64,000 nucleotides of DNA from Lysinibacillus sphaericus (GTDB taxonomy: Bacteria > Bacillota > Bacilli > Bacillales_A > Planococcaceae). The stretch spans positions 2,108,001 through 2,172,000 of the forward strand of contig NZ_CP015224.1 in assembly GCF_001629735.1 (NCBI RefSeq), in the 5' to 3' direction. Positions within the stretch are counted from its first letter, which is position 1. Each line of letters begins with the position of its first letter. Shown here one piece after another: positions 37,032-46,666 of this stretch. The translations under genes were made by a program, and so were the position numbers. A model generated the notes under the pieces. That model worked only from the letters and a program-made list of their open reading frames with translations, was not told where the DNA came from and made no database searches.

Positions 37032-37065
37032 GAAAAAGCTTGCTCCTAATGCTAGGAACAAGCTT
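37032..37065 (-). terminator. Intrinsic terminator after the SMI1/KNR4 gene
   Basis: Arms AAGCTTGTTCC and GGAGCAAGCTT followed by TTTTC on the minus strand, about 30 bases past the stop. It separates the immunity-type genes from comX. Confidence 0.85.
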
Positions 37066-37092
37066 CTTCATTTTATACTTTTTCAATCCGTA

Positions 37093-37467
37093 TTAACCTT
37101 CTTGTAGCCACCTGTTTAATTGGGAAGAGACCAATATAGCATGCTGCGGGTTCATATCGCCAACATCCACAACAAAAACCTGACAAGCTTCTTTCTCTAA
37201 CGCCATTAAAAAGACCATTCCGCCACCATCATCCCCTATGGCAACATAGCCTTTTGCATATTCACTCACTTCCCAAGTCTCATTTCTTTCCATTATTTCC
37301 TCGGTACCATATATTAAAACACCATTCGTAAGTGCAAAACCATTGGCCTCTTTCAGAACATTTTTATATTCTTGTGGAAGATGAATAGCCATCGTCTGTT
37401 CTATTAGCAGAATATCATGCTCACTTGCTGGAGGATTGCCAGTAACAATATTATGTAAAGGAGACAT
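37093..37467 (-). CDS. SMI1/KNR4 (SUKH) family protein
   Basis: 124 residues from ATG 37467, which follows AGAGGAGG; a frame to 37512 exists upstream. SUKH features: SEHDILLIEQTMAIHLPQEY at the N-terminus, a central GTEEIMERN strand and the GDDGGGMVFLM turn. Family members serve as immunity proteins against varied toxins. It follows the ADP-ribosylglycohydrolase gene by 27 bases and shares its terminator. Confidence 0.85.
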   Translation of the reverse strand: MSPLHNIVTGNPPASEHDILLIEQTMAIHLPQEYKNVLKEANGFALTNGVLIYGTEEIMERNETWEVSEYAKGYVAIGDDGGGMVFLMALEKEACQVFVVDVGDMNPQHAILVSSQLNRWLQEG

Positions 37468-37493
37468 TTTGTCACCTCCTCTTTGAAGATTCT

Positions 37494-38441
37494 TCAATTC
37501 TTTACCAAACAAAACTCATAAAAAGCTTCGATTAAATCATCAATCTCTTGTTTTTTTACAATTGCGTTCAACCAATCAGCTGGAATTCCCTCCATATGAT
37601 AGCACATACCCGCTAAAGCACCCGTTATTGCCGCTATAGTATCCGTATCTTCTCCTAAATTGACTGCCTTTAAAATAGCTTCTTTGAAGGTAGCTGCATG
37701 ACCAACACTCCATATGGCTGCCTCAAGTGAGTGGACAATATAACCGCTAGAATAAATTTCATCTTCAGAGATACGTAAAAAGTTCTCATCAAAGATTCTA
37801 CTGTAGGCATTTAACTCTGTATGCAATTCACGCTGTAAATTATTTAGCAGCAAGTTATATACCTCATTTAATGCAAGCTCCAGTGAATTATTTCGATATA
37901 AACTTAATAATAACTCAATATAAATGATAGACCCTACTATTGAACGTGGATGACCATGCGTGATCATGGTATATTCCTGGACCAACGCTTTTCTTTTGTT
38001 AAAATCACCTTCATTCATCAATACAAACACTAAAGGTGCAATCCTCATCAGCGTTCCGTTGCCATTATCAAACTCGCCCGTTTTTCCACATTGCTCAGGC
38101 ACAACTCCCTTTTTATAGCTTGACACAGCTTCAGCAGTCGTGATGCCAATATCAAACATTTCCCCAAAAGGTGTCAAATAGCCTTGCTCCATATATCGTA
38201 CAAACTTATCCATTAAGCTTCCTGTATCGCCTTTTTCAATCATGTTCTCGACTAAACATAGCGTTAAAGAAGTATCATCTGACCATGTTCCTGGTGGTTG
38301 ATTGTAAGTTCCATACCCTATCACATCTTCTACACGGAAAGTCCCCCGCTTCTTAAACTCGACAGGTACGCCCATCAAATCACCAACTATCCCACCATAT
38401 AAAGTGGCAAACAATCGTTCTTTCATCTTTGCATCTACCAT
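37494..38441 (-). CDS. ADP-ribosylglycohydrolase (DraG-like)
   Basis: 315 residues. Metal-binding motifs WSDDTSLTLCL near the N-terminus and GEDTDTIAAITGALAG near the C-terminus, with GGIVGDLMGVPVEF opening the fold. It removes ADP-ribose from proteins or small molecules. Operon with a SUKH protein. With a polymorphic toxin island beginning just upstream, a role as an antidote to an ADP-ribosylating toxin is plausible, but housekeeping functions are also known in this family. Confidence 0.9.
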   Translation of the reverse strand: MVDAKMKERLFATLYGGIVGDLMGVPVEFKKRGTFRVEDVIGYGTYNQPPGTWSDDTSLTLCLVENMIEKGDTGSLMDKFVRYMEQGYLTPFGEMFDIGITTAEAVSSYKKGVVPEQCGKTGEFDNGNGTLMRIAPLVFVLMNEGDFNKRKALVQEYTMITHGHPRSIVGSIIYIELLLSLYRNNSLELALNEVYNLLLNNLQRELHTELNAYSRIFDENFLRISEDEIYSSGYIVHSLEAAIWSVGHAATFKEAILKAVNLGEDTDTIAAITGALAGMCYHMEGIPADWLNAIVKKQEIDDLIEAFYEFCLVKN

Positions 38442-38737
38442 AGGATTACATGTCCCCCTTCTCTACCTAACATACTATAAAGTAGACTATAATTGCAGAT
38501 GCGAATTTCCCCCATCTTCTGTCCTAACTTGATAGTAATGCCTCCGTTCTTGATATCTTTTCTTCAATTCTTCCCAATCTATGACTATCGCCGCAAAATA
38601 ATATCCATTCTATTTCGGCAGATGTTTAATTAGGTCTTTAAGCAAATACTTGCTCTATTACCTTATACACTACTTCTATTCGACTTAATTCATGTGCTAA
38701 ATAAATTCCTTTATTCCTTTCTAACTCTAGTCTTTTG
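38442..38737. other. Intergenic region, no gene seen
   Basis: About 300 AT-rich bases with frequent stops. It presumably holds the promoter of the ADP-ribosylglycohydrolase operon. Confidence 0.4.
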
Positions 38738-39201
38738 TCATAATTCTACAGTAACTACTCCTTTTACGCTGGTCGCTTCTACCAAAATATCGTATTGGTA
38801 TCAATGTGTGTCATATTCCTCCATGCGTCTGTCGGTATCACCACTAAATTTTCTAAGCCTGTTTGTATATCATACGCTACATCACAGCTTACAAATTCTA
38901 CTCGGCTTGCTTGTATTCCTATCATATCTATTATTTCTCTGAAATGTGAGTAATTCTTTGGCCTTGTCTCAATCCTTAGGGTATATAAGTGACCTTATGT
39001 TTCTCTAAAGTTTTTAAAATACATATGAATGTATACGTCGTCACTTTTCCGCATGTGTAGCTCATAGCTATATGTTCCACTATAAATCTTCATTTTCACT
39101 TGATATTTCTGCACTCCGACCATATAAACACGTAAAAATGCTGAATCTGGTACATCCTTATAATCTATAATGAACTTATCTATCGAAACCTCTATTTCCA
39201 T
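38738..39201 (-). pseudogene. Broken reading frame of a small protein in the toxin island
   Basis: Starts at ATG 39201 (MEIEVSIDKFIIDYKDVP), meets TAA at 38995-38997, continues in the same frame with GHLYTLRIETRPKNYSHF to a TAG at 38779, and one frame over reads YQYDILVEATSVKGVVTVEL to 38738. So one in-frame stop and probably one frameshift. A short relative of the middle part (YVGVKKYKVKK) is seen near 46490-46530. Possibly a remnant of a toxin or immunity gene. Function unknown. Confidence 0.55.
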
Positions 39202-39301
39202 TGCCTGTTCTTCCCCTTGTATGCTAATACTTGTATAAAATTTAACACTTAGTACACTAATTAAATAAGCGAGCTTTTCAATTTACGTATTTAAATATGA
39301 A

Positions 39302-39340
39302 AAAGCACTTGTCGCCTGTTATAGACAATCAAGTGCTTTA
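39302..39340 (-). repeat. Cassette-boundary hairpin, copy 1
   Basis: Arms AAAGCACTTG and CAAGTGCTTT around TTGTCTATAACAGGCGA, with TTTTC following on the minus strand, so it should act as an intrinsic terminator. The sequence and its flanks (AATTTACGTATTTAAA beside it and TAAAATTTAACACTTAGTAC near 39240) recur near 44234, 46634 and 51215. Confidence 0.8.
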
Positions 39341-39356
39341 AGTTTATATATTTCTA

Positions 39357-39800
39357 TCAATGGTATAGGGAAATTAAAAAATCTAATAGAGTATCACTGA
39401 CCTTATTAAAATCATCTAATTCTACACTTTCATCATAACAATATACCTCTGGATTGTCCCCATCATTTAGATTAAAAAACCAGAACATATATCCTTGGTT
39501 CATCATAAATATAAACTGATTATCTGTGAGTATTTTTATGGAGTTATTTTCCTCCAAAAGCTCAATAGCCCACTCTTTTAAATCAAAAATATACTTCATG
39601 GAATAATCCGTACCAACTAAAAATTTAATTCCATCACCAGCTTTATTCATAAAATCCAAATAAGTTTTAGGAAGTGTTCGAGTTGGAGATAATTTTACTA
39701 ATTTTAATATATCATCCTTACTGCAGGGTTTCATTGGATAAGAGTCGTTCTCTAAGGATGCCAAGAAATCCTCTATATTACTACTTTTATTAAAGCTCAT
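39357..39800 (-). CDS. SMI1/KNR4 (SUKH) immunity-type protein
   Basis: 147 residues from ATG 39800, nine bases after GGAGGAG. SUKH pattern: KDDILKLVKLSPTRTLPKTY, GDGIKFLVGTDYSMKYIF, then NQFIFMMNQGYMFWFF and GDNPEVYCYDE. It directly follows the remains of a deaminase toxin tip (39820-40095), as immunity genes follow their toxins. Likely an orphan immunity gene that can still protect against a sibling toxin. Confidence 0.85.
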   Translation of the reverse strand: MSFNKSSNIEDFLASLENDSYPMKPCSKDDILKLVKLSPTRTLPKTYLDFMNKAGDGIKFLVGTDYSMKYIFDLKEWAIELLEENNSIKILTDNQFIFMMNQGYMFWFFNLNDGDNPEVYCYDESVELDDFNKVSDTLLDFLISLYH

Positions 39801-39819
39801 ACTAAATCTCCTCCATATT

Positions 39820-40095
39820 CTACTCATCTAATATTTGTACTCTCGTAATATTAATGTTTGGAAAATCCTTTGAAATTGACCAATAATATCATTACAACTT
39901 TGACAAATCGCCTTGTGAGAAATGACCTCAATATTATTATGATAGCAGTGTACTTTTCCCTAAGATGCTCAATTATTTTCTGCTCTATAAACATGAGGCT
40001 TTTATCGAAGTGTGGAAAAGAGAATGAGAGGGTATTTTCTGAGAGATTGATTGAGGAAAATAAAAAATGTATTATACTATTTTCAATGTAAGAAG
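39820..40095 (-). pseudogene. Remnant of a deaminase toxin tip
   Basis: On the minus strand one frame reads FIEQKIIEHLREKYTA and, after a frameshift, another reads ICQSCNDIIGQFQ and ends INITRVQILDE. These match the Glu-containing helix and the CxSC zinc site of the toxin tips at 50451 and 43548. No start or N-terminal region is left. It belongs with the SUKH gene immediately downstream. Confidence 0.65.
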
Positions 40096-40198
40096 ATATA
40101 AGGTGTGAACATCATGCTCTCTAATACAATTTTAGTTTTGTGAATAATTCATAAATTAATCTAAATGATTACCTCCCTCCAAATTACTATATTTCCTA

Positions 40199-40639
40199 TT
40201 AAAACACTAGGTTTACTCTTTCTATTTCTCCTGTAGTTGAATTTTTCCACACTTCAAATTTTAATCTATTTGATGTGCCTTGTATTACCTATTGCCCACC
40301 TCTGTTAAATATTCAGTACCGTTATCCATTGCCTCTTGACCATATTTATACATTTGTTCATCAGTAAACACATTTCATCGTAGCTGTCTTTTTATGAGTT
40401 GCTGCTTTGAATTTATTTGTAAATACGCCACGTTCTTGTTTTGCTATCTTATAGTTCACATCGTTTACACCAGGAATAGAAGGATGTGGCTCCTTTTTCT
40501 CTACATTATAGCGTTTCTTGAATTGCATCTAATGCTTTAACAATCGATGGCTATTTATATGTTCACTAGCAATATTATTATTAACTAACTCTCCATTTTC
40601 ATCGTAAATCCACATTGGTCCTTGAAAGTAAAGTTTCAT
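40199..40639 (-). pseudogene. Remnant of another polymorphic toxin tip
   Basis: Minus-strand pieces in shifting frames: GPMWIYDENGELVNNN at the start, SIPGVNDVNYKIAKQERG in the middle, FTDEQMYKYGQEAMDNG and, one frame on, TSNRLKFEVWKNSTTGEI ending near 40199. The order resembles C-terminal nuclease-type tips of contact-dependent toxins, but I cannot name the family. At least three frame breaks; not functional. Confidence 0.5.
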
Positions 40640-41037
40640 GGCGCTTATTCTTGCCGTTATTACATTAGTATTAAAATAGCACTCCTTGATATATTTTTTA
40701 CTTGTAGTAATGAGGTTGGAAAATTAACACTATTAATTTTCACTAGTATCCCTCCTATTTCTGTCGCTTTAATCGATAAATTGCATCTGATTGAAGCGTT
40801 ATTTTGCACTCCAAATACGTCTTTTCTAATAATTCAAGTACTTCAAGCTATGAGTTGTATTTTAAATTTAAGTCTATTTTAGTTGGAATGGAGATTATGA
40901 TTGAAGAAAGAAGAGAACGTAAATACAATAAACGCTTAATTTACTTTTAATGTAAAAAAAGTAATATTAAGATTATAACTATTAAATTCGATTTTAGTTA
41001 AGGTTTTAAAAAAAATCTATAAGGTGTAGGGCTCAAA

Positions 41038-42137
41038 ATGTTTCATAATTCCAAGAGGTATATGGGAATATTTTTTGTTGTACTATTATTTTCAATTTTA
41101 ACAGTATCTACTGCAAATGCTGAAGAAAATAAGGATACCAATGTTGAAGAACAAAATCAGTCAGTAGTTTCGTCTGAATCGAATATTGTATTGAATGATT
41201 ATATGAAAATCGGATATTTTTTAGAGGTGTCGGACTTCAATATTACGTCGGAAAGAGAAGTTTTTGATATTAATGGAATAAACATAGCAAAATATTATGG
41301 TATAGAAAGTTTAAGTGGTCAAGATATTTCGCTATTATTTCCAATTCAAAAGAAAATTCAACCGTTCTTTTAGGTGGAGAAGGTAATAGAGATGTCTTTA
41401 AATTAGGGGATGACAATTACTACTATTTTGGTGGTTTTAGTATAGTTAGTCCTGATGATACAAATCAAATTATAGACTATATTAAATCGGAAGATGAATA
41501 TCTATCCACAGATGAAATTATACATGATTTAGACATTCAATTAATGAATCCTAAAGCTTCTACGGGTGATGGATACGGTTCGAAATTATTGTCATCTCCT
41601 AAATTTTCTCAATATGATAAAGATGTTAAATCAAGTTACCAAACTTCTGCATGTGGTCCAACTACTATAGCCGTTATTTTACAATACTGGCATGATTCAA
41701 AAGGTAAATCAAAATTACAAGTTTGGAACAGTGGATATTCAACTAAAGGGGCATTTATTAATAGCATGTATGCTAATCATGGAGGCACTTTCTATAGTAT
41801 GAGTGTAAATGGGATGCGTTCAGGTCTAGAAAATGAAGTGATTGCAAGAGGATATGCAGCTACAACAAGTAGTTTTAATAATTTTTTCTCATATAAGACT
41901 GAAATAGATAATAATAGACCTGTTGCAGTAAAGTTTGATAAATGGTTTTCTAAATGGGAGCCTAATGCAAGTTATGAATATGATTAACACTGGACACCTG
42001 GACTTGGATATATCTACGCTTCAACAAGTACAATGTTAAGAGTTCAATCGTTAGGTACTAATAGTACTGTAACTGATATAAACTATAACGTTCACTCTGG
42101 AATTATAACAATGGTAAGTTTTTCAATTCATAATTAA
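41038..42137 (+). pseudogene. Secreted C39-like cysteine peptidase, disrupted
   Basis: Signal peptide (MFHNSKRYMGIFFVVLLF, cut after ANA) and a pro-region are in one frame to about 41350. A one-base shift near 41338 moves the rest to another frame (NSKENSTVLLGGEGN onward), with the catalytic block SACGPTTIAVILQYW. An in-frame TAA at 41985 interrupts YEYD-HWTPGLGY just at the expected His. The tail ends at 42137. Two independent lesions make this a clear pseudogene. It is one of few plus-strand genes in the island. Confidence 0.75.
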
Positions 42138-42262
42138 TTGTATTATTATAAAATTTCTTTATTGTTAAATTGGTAGGTAAAGACACTAAAATCGAATTTT
42201 TATAGTTTGACAAATTGTAATTATTAATAAATATAGTCTTGATATGGCGGAAGGAGAGGAAA

Positions 42263-42598
42263 ATGAAAAAAAAGATAATTATCTTTAATCTATTATTTTG
42301 TATAGTAGTTATTTTTGGTAGTTACAATTATTTTAATTCTAAATCTCGAAACGCTATAGTATACAGCTATGTGGAAAACTATATGGAAACTAACTATGGC
42401 ATTGGTAGAGAAGATTTAAAATCTGAAGAAAACAATTACCGAAGAGGAATGGCGTTGTTTGAAATAGAAGTTAAAGATGTAGTAACTAAAAATTATTACT
42501 TTTTTGAAGTGAAAATTAGAGATGACTATTCATTAATTTCTATAAAAGATCTTTCTGAGCTTAATCGTAAAAATTATCATAAAAATCAAGCTGATTAA
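42263..42598 (+). CDS. Small membrane-anchored or secreted protein
   Basis: 111 residues from ATG 42263, preceded by GGAAGGAGAGG. One N-terminal hydrophobic segment (about 5-23) with no clear cleavage site, then a soluble domain YVENYMETNYGIGREDLKSE and EIEVKDVVTKNYYFFEVKI. The pattern resembles DUF3139-type small proteins of Firmicutes. Function unknown; follows the disrupted peptidase by about 125 bases. Confidence 0.6.
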   Translation: MKKKIIIFNLLFCIVVIFGSYNYFNSKSRNAIVYSYVENYMETNYGIGREDLKSEENNYRRGMALFEIEVKDVVTKNYYFFEVKIRDDYSLISIKDLSELNRKNYHKNQAD

Positions 42599-42651
42599 AG
42601 CTAGATGACGGTGCAAAAAGTGTATATTTCAAATTTTTAAATATACACACG

Positions 42652-42930
42652 AAAAAGAGGCTGGGACATAACTAGCTTCAATAAATGATAAATCCTAATT
42701 TGAATGAATTCAAATTAGGGTTTATCTATTTTTTATGTTGTCTCCATACCTACTGGCTGTGACCTTTCTTAAATTCACGGCCAGTAATGCGAGGCCCATT
42801 TCTTTTTCTACCCTTGATTTTCCTCGTACAGAAAATCGAGTGAACCCAAATTAGCCTTCAAGAATCCAAAAGCTGGTTCCACGTCAATTTTGCTGACGAT
42901 AAATGGTACTCGTTTTTTCTTCTGAAATAA
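42652..42930 (-). mobile_element. IS1182-family transposase remnant with one element end
   Basis: Minus strand reads KIDVEPAFGFLKANLG, then after a frameshift RGKSRVEKEMGLALLAVNLR and KVTASR, the conserved C-terminus of IS1182-type transposases. GAGGCTGGGACATAA at 42658-42672, typical of these element ends, lies just downstream. The N-terminal two-thirds are missing and unrelated sequence joins near 42930. Confidence 0.75.
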
Positions 42931-43062
42931 ATTCCAAACAAAAGTAGCCGAAGTAAAGGATTCGGCGATGGCTTGTTTTTCCCAATTGTTCCCGTATCCG
43001 TTAGGTGTTACAGTACTTACTACGGCTTTGCCTGCTACTTTTGCACCGGGTATTCCTAGAAA

Positions 43063-43140
43063 GTAGATATTAGAGGAACTTAATATTCGTCATGACACTC
43101 AAATAAAAACATGGACACGTTGGTATAAGAAGGCACCGCA
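43063..43140 (+). mobile_element. IS3-family OrfA fragment
   Basis: Plus strand LEELNIRHDTQIKTWTRWYK matches the helix-turn-helix segment of IS3/IS150-type OrfA proteins. Only about 26 codons remain. It marks another insertion event in the toxin cassette array. Confidence 0.55.
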
Positions 43141-43181
43141 TTGTTTATTACCTCAACTAATTCTAATTTTTCCTTACTATA

Positions 43182-43541
43182 CTATAAATTTTTATTAACA
43201 TCCTTAGATTTCTTTTTAAATCTTTCGATGTCTAATAAAATTTGTTTTGTATTTTCAGAACCTACTTCCTCTTTAGTAGGTATTGATTCGAGTTCATTTA
43301 TCATACTCATTAACTCAGCTTTAATATCTTCACAAAGATAATTTCTTTCAATACTCAAAAGTGCAATTCTTAAATATATAACTAATTTCTCAACCTTACT
43401 TTTCACTATCCCCCTATAGTATTCTTCAAGAAGTTTTTCAGTTACTGGTGAAATAGATAAACCTTCATTTAAAAATTCATCAAAATCTTCTATGACATAT
43501 TGATTAAGCTCTTCATAACTACTCAACTTGATTTTATACAT
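43182..43541 (-). CDS. Putative immunity protein of cassette E
   Basis: 119 residues, acidic and helical: SYEELNQYVIEDFDEFLNEG, then VTEKLLEEYYRGIVKSKVEK. It is homologous along its first half to the frameshifted immunity gene at 44358-44760 (SYERIKNSIMLDFEEYIEEEG). It follows the deaminase tip of cassette E by a few bases. The ribosome site GAAGGG almost touches the ATG, so translation may have depended on coupling to the toxin. Family: resembles Imm3-like helical immunity proteins, not certain. Confidence 0.7.
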   Translation of the reverse strand: MYKIKLSSYEELNQYVIEDFDEFLNEGLSISPVTEKLLEEYYRGIVKSKVEKLVIYLRIALLSIERNYLCEDIKAELMSMINELESIPTKEEVGSENTKQILLDIERFKKKSKDVNKNL

Positions 43542-43547
43542 TCCCTT

Positions 43548-44190
43548 CTAATCTTTAAATTCTTCCGAGTATACATTTAATTTGAAACTGCAAAATTATA
43601 TCTGTACAACTTCCACAAGCAGGTAACTCCGTAAATAAATCAATTGTTCCCTTTACAGTCCTATCATCGCCTAATTGCCTTGATATATCTTCAAGGATTT
43701 TACGTTCAGTATCATGAGCTCTTAAGAACACATTTGGCGCATATGTTTCTCCTGTATGGTTAACTGACTTAGCTGGAAATTTACCTTCACCAATGACATA
43801 TGAAAAACCACCTTCATATTCTTTATGAATTCTACTATGCGCTTTAAATTCTGACTTAAGTCCAGAAATATTAACATCTGCTACTGCAACGTTACCATAT
43901 TTCTTATATTTTGATGGTAAATTATCACGGATAGCCTGGATCCTTTCTTGATATTTATCTACTTTTTGCGCATATGAAAGATTACCCGTCCCCTTATTCG
44001 CTTCATCAGGCTTGTTATTCGAGCCATTTTGTGATGGTTGGGTCTAGATGGTTTCGGACTTGAAGTTGTTGTGTTTCTTCCAATGTTCCAACTCCAATTG
44101 CTGAGGTGATCGTAGCTGCTGACGCAGTTGCTTTTTGACTTTTTCTTTTACACTGCCTAAGAGACCTTTATTCGCATTTTACTGATGCTC
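43548..44190 (-). pseudogene. Orphan deaminase toxin tip (cassette E)
   Basis: No start or lysine-rich head; it begins in the shared hinge (PSQNGSNNKPDEA at about 44030). The tip reads KYGNVAVADVNISGLKSEFK, AHSRIHKEYEGG, AHDTERKILEDISRQL and TELPACGSCTDIILQF, with the Glu helix and PxCxSC zinc site of toxin deaminases. A deletion and frameshift near 43585 join QFQ out of frame to LNVYSEEFKD. Upstream, the hinge is frameshifted (TAG near 44046). It resembles the BURPS668_1122-type toxin-deaminase group as I recall it. Non-functional unless recombined. Confidence 0.7.
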
Positions 44191-44233
44191 TTAAATGGTA
44201 ATTTTTTAAATTTACGTATTTAAACATGCAAAA

Positions 44234-44272
44234 AAAGCACTTGTCGCCTGTTATAGACAATCAAGTGCTTTA
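44234..44272 (-). repeat. Cassette-boundary hairpin, copy 2
   Basis: Same AAAGCACTTG/CAAGTGCTTT hairpin with T-run on the minus strand and the AATTTACGTATTTAAACATG flank. It lies between cassette D and cassette E. Confidence 0.82.
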
Positions 44273-44357
44273 AGTTTATAAATTTTCTAAGTTTATTAAC
44301 GGCACTGGGTAGCCCCTACAAAATTTGATCGTAGCAACCACCTATTCAGCACTAAAA

Positions 44358-44760
44358 TTAATCAACTTTCAATCTTAAGATGTAGTCTACTCCTGCTTTA
44401 GTAGAATCGCATGTGTTCCTGATTTTATATTCATCTTTATTATCAATTAACTTTTTACAAATTTGAGTGTCTTGTAACAGCTTTTCGATATCCTTTTTAT
44501 CTATATGTTCTTCAAATTTAATGTTTTCCAGATAACTATCCAGTTTAGAATATATAAAATCAGCAATTTCTTTATATTTCAAACTCTCTAATAGAAACAA
44601 TATATAATGTTTTAGTAAATAAACTAACATTTACTCTTCCCCAATCTTCTTCTAAAATTTTCGCTGAAACCTGCGCAACATTTAATCCCTCTTCTTCAAT
44701 ATATTCCTCAAAGTCCAACATTATAGAATTTTTTATTCTTTCATAGCTTGTTATGCTCAT
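44358..44760 (-). pseudogene. Frameshifted immunity gene (cassette D)
   Basis: ATG 44760 starts SYERIKNSIMLDFEEYIEEEG through SAKILEEDWGRV; the frame is then lost near 44636 and the adjacent frame continues LVYLLKHYILFLLESLKYKE to 44358. The two parts together match the size and pattern of the intact immunity protein at 43182-43541. Its toxin partner is also frameshifted. Confidence 0.72.
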
Positions 44761-44771
44761 ATTATCAGTCC

Positions 44772-46174
44772 TTATCTCATATTTTCGGAATAAACATTAA
44801 GCTCAATATTGGGGAACTTACGTCTAAATTCCATAATTAAATTTGTACAACTTTGACAGGCAATTCTGTATATAAATCTATTTTACCAGGAACATTAGGA
44901 TCTTTTATCTGAGAAGAAATATCTTCAAGTATTTTAGCCTCAGTATCATTAAGACGAGGAAATCTATCTTCAACATAGGTTTTAAACGACTTTGTTTCTT
45001 TTGAAAAAGTAAAATCTCCTAAGTTACTACCCATGCTATCAGAGGAATGGATTTGACTATGCGCTTGAAATTCCTTTTTAACACCAGGAATGGTTACTTC
45101 TGCTACAGCAACGTTTCCATAAGTTAATTTATCTAATTTTCTATCAAGCTTGTTTTTCTGTGTTTTTGAGAGATTTTTGTAATCATCGGAATTTCTTATT
45201 TTTTCTATTTCTCTGTTAATATCGCTTCTAACATTTTGAGTTTTATCATATAAACTATCTATTGTCCGATTAGGTAAACTATTTTCAACAGTCCCCTTAC
45301 TACTCGAACTGCTGCTATTAGTCTTACCACTTGTTACTCCAGTCGGTTTTGTACTAGATACCCCTTTAACTCCCAACACTGACGTGGCTACGCCAAAACT
45401 ATCTAACCAATGCTCTTTCGATAGTGGGTCTTTCGGGTTCACCGAACCTTTTACCATGTCCGTCAAGCCTGATGTTGCATAATTTAAAAAATCAGATGGT
45501 GAATTGAACATCTTATCTTTTCTACTTTTTGCACCCGACCAAATGCCATCTACTGCACCTAGTGTAAGATAATTTGCAAAATCATATGGGGAGTTAAGTG
45601 CTTTATCTTTTCTAGTATCTAAACCGTCTTTGAAATCTTTACCAATTTCCTTGAAGCTATTGAATGACTTAACAACTGGATTTTTGATTTCCTTCGCAAC
45701 CGTTTTGGCAGTTGATTTCGTTTTAATGGCTATTTCCTTCGTTGTTTGTTTAACTTCTTTTACGATTTGTTTTGTTTGCTGGTAGACCTCTTTTGTTTTC
45801 GCTGCAGTTTGTTTATAAACTTCCTTGGTTTTACTTACAGTTTGTTTATAAGCTTTTTTAGTTGCTAATACAGCACTTTTTACTACTTTTTTAAATTGCT
45901 TCGCTATTTTACTTTTACTTACTTTATTATAGAGCTTACGGGCCTTGGTAAAGAATTTCCCCCACTTTTTCTTTTTCTTTTTCTTCTTGCGTTTTTTCTT
46001 TTTCTTCTTTTTACTCGATTTCTTTTGTTTTTTCTTAGTGGAGCTTTTCTTTTTGGAGGATTTCTTGGAGCTCTTCCCTTTCGATCCTCCGCTCTTTCCT
46101 TTTTTCTTGCCACTTGGGGAGCCTACTTTTGGAATCATCCCCAGTAAGCTTCCTGCTAATCCTAATAGACCCAT
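44772..46174 (-). pseudogene. Lysine-rich effector with frameshifted deaminase tip (cassette D)
   Basis: The open frame gives 445 residues (46174 to 44837). Residues 1-80 match the live effector at 54513 almost exactly (MGLLGLAGSLLGMIPKVGSP, then a Lys/Ser tract). Next come Lys/Thr-rich helices, the pre-toxin block SPYDFANYLTLGAVDG repeated twice, and a tip with NVAVAEVTIPGVKKEF, AHSQIH and DTEAKILEDISSQI. The frame ends TELPVKVVQI; one frame over reads CQSCTNLIMEFRRKFPNI to 44772, so a small indel removed the CxSC zinc site. Cassette head and partial VgrG are upstream. Confidence 0.78.
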
Positions 46175-46458
46175 TAGGCATCACCCCCACCAACAGGGAT
46201 CATCCCCATCATGTCTAAGGCGGAATCGAGGTCTGCTTCTTCTTCCTGTGAAGCGACTGACACAGGGGCTTTGATGGACCCTTCCATCGTGACCGCCTGT
46301 CCCTGGATATCCGTAATGCCGTCAAACACTATACTACTGGAGCCGCAGGTGAATCGCATGGATTCGGCTGCACTCATGGACACTCGCTTCCCTGCGAAGG
46401 TGATCGTGTCATTCGCTTTGACTAGCAGGGAGGGCTTACTATGCACGGTAATGCCGCT
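45934..46458. repeat. Near-identical repeat R, silent copy
   Basis: About 525 bases covering the last 95 codons of a VgrG-like gene and the first 80 codons of the lysine-rich effector. It matches 54280-54797 nearly base for base; differences are two extra Lys codons in the basic tract and a few substitutions. Both copies point the same way and their right edges end abruptly at 46458 and 54797. Confidence 0.9.
46174..46458 (-). pseudogene. C-terminal fragment of a VgrG-like spike protein
   Basis: Encodes HSKPSLLVKANDTITFAGKR through ALDMMGMIPVGGGDA, the same as the end of the VgrG-like protein at 54513-56042. No N-terminal part; homology stops at 46458. The stop overlaps the cassette D effector start as in the live pair. 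Confidence 0.85.
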
Positions 46459-46633
46459 AAACTGGCTATCCGCTATTTACCTAAAACCACTATCTACCAT
46501 TATAAACCTTTTTTCACTTTATATTTCTTCACTCCAACATATAATTGTATGCCTGTACTTGTATAAAATTTAACACTTAGTACACTAATTAAATAATCGT
46601 ATTCTTTTCAATTTACGTATTTAAACATGCAAA

Positions 46634-46666
46634 AAAGCACTTGTCGCCTATTAAGACAAGTGCTTT
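46634..46666 (-). repeat. Cassette-boundary hairpin, copy 3
   Basis: AAAGCACTTG with CAAGTGCTTT arms; the loop is shortened to TCTTAATAGGCGA. T-run on the minus strand. Located just upstream of the VgrG fragment of cassette D. Confidence 0.8.

Noticed and set aside
38694-38942. 82-residue plus-strand frame
   Set aside because: Antisense of the broken minus-strand frame at 38738-39201, with no ribosome site.
40622-40882. 86-residue plus-strand frame
   Set aside because: No ribosome site, and its first part overlaps recognisable minus-strand toxin remnant and spacer repeat sequence.
45896-46274. Plus-strand frames extremely rich in Phe and Leu
   Set aside because: They are the antisense of the Lys/Ser tract (AAG/AAA codons read as CTT/TTT) of the effector head; the same occurs at 54137-54613.
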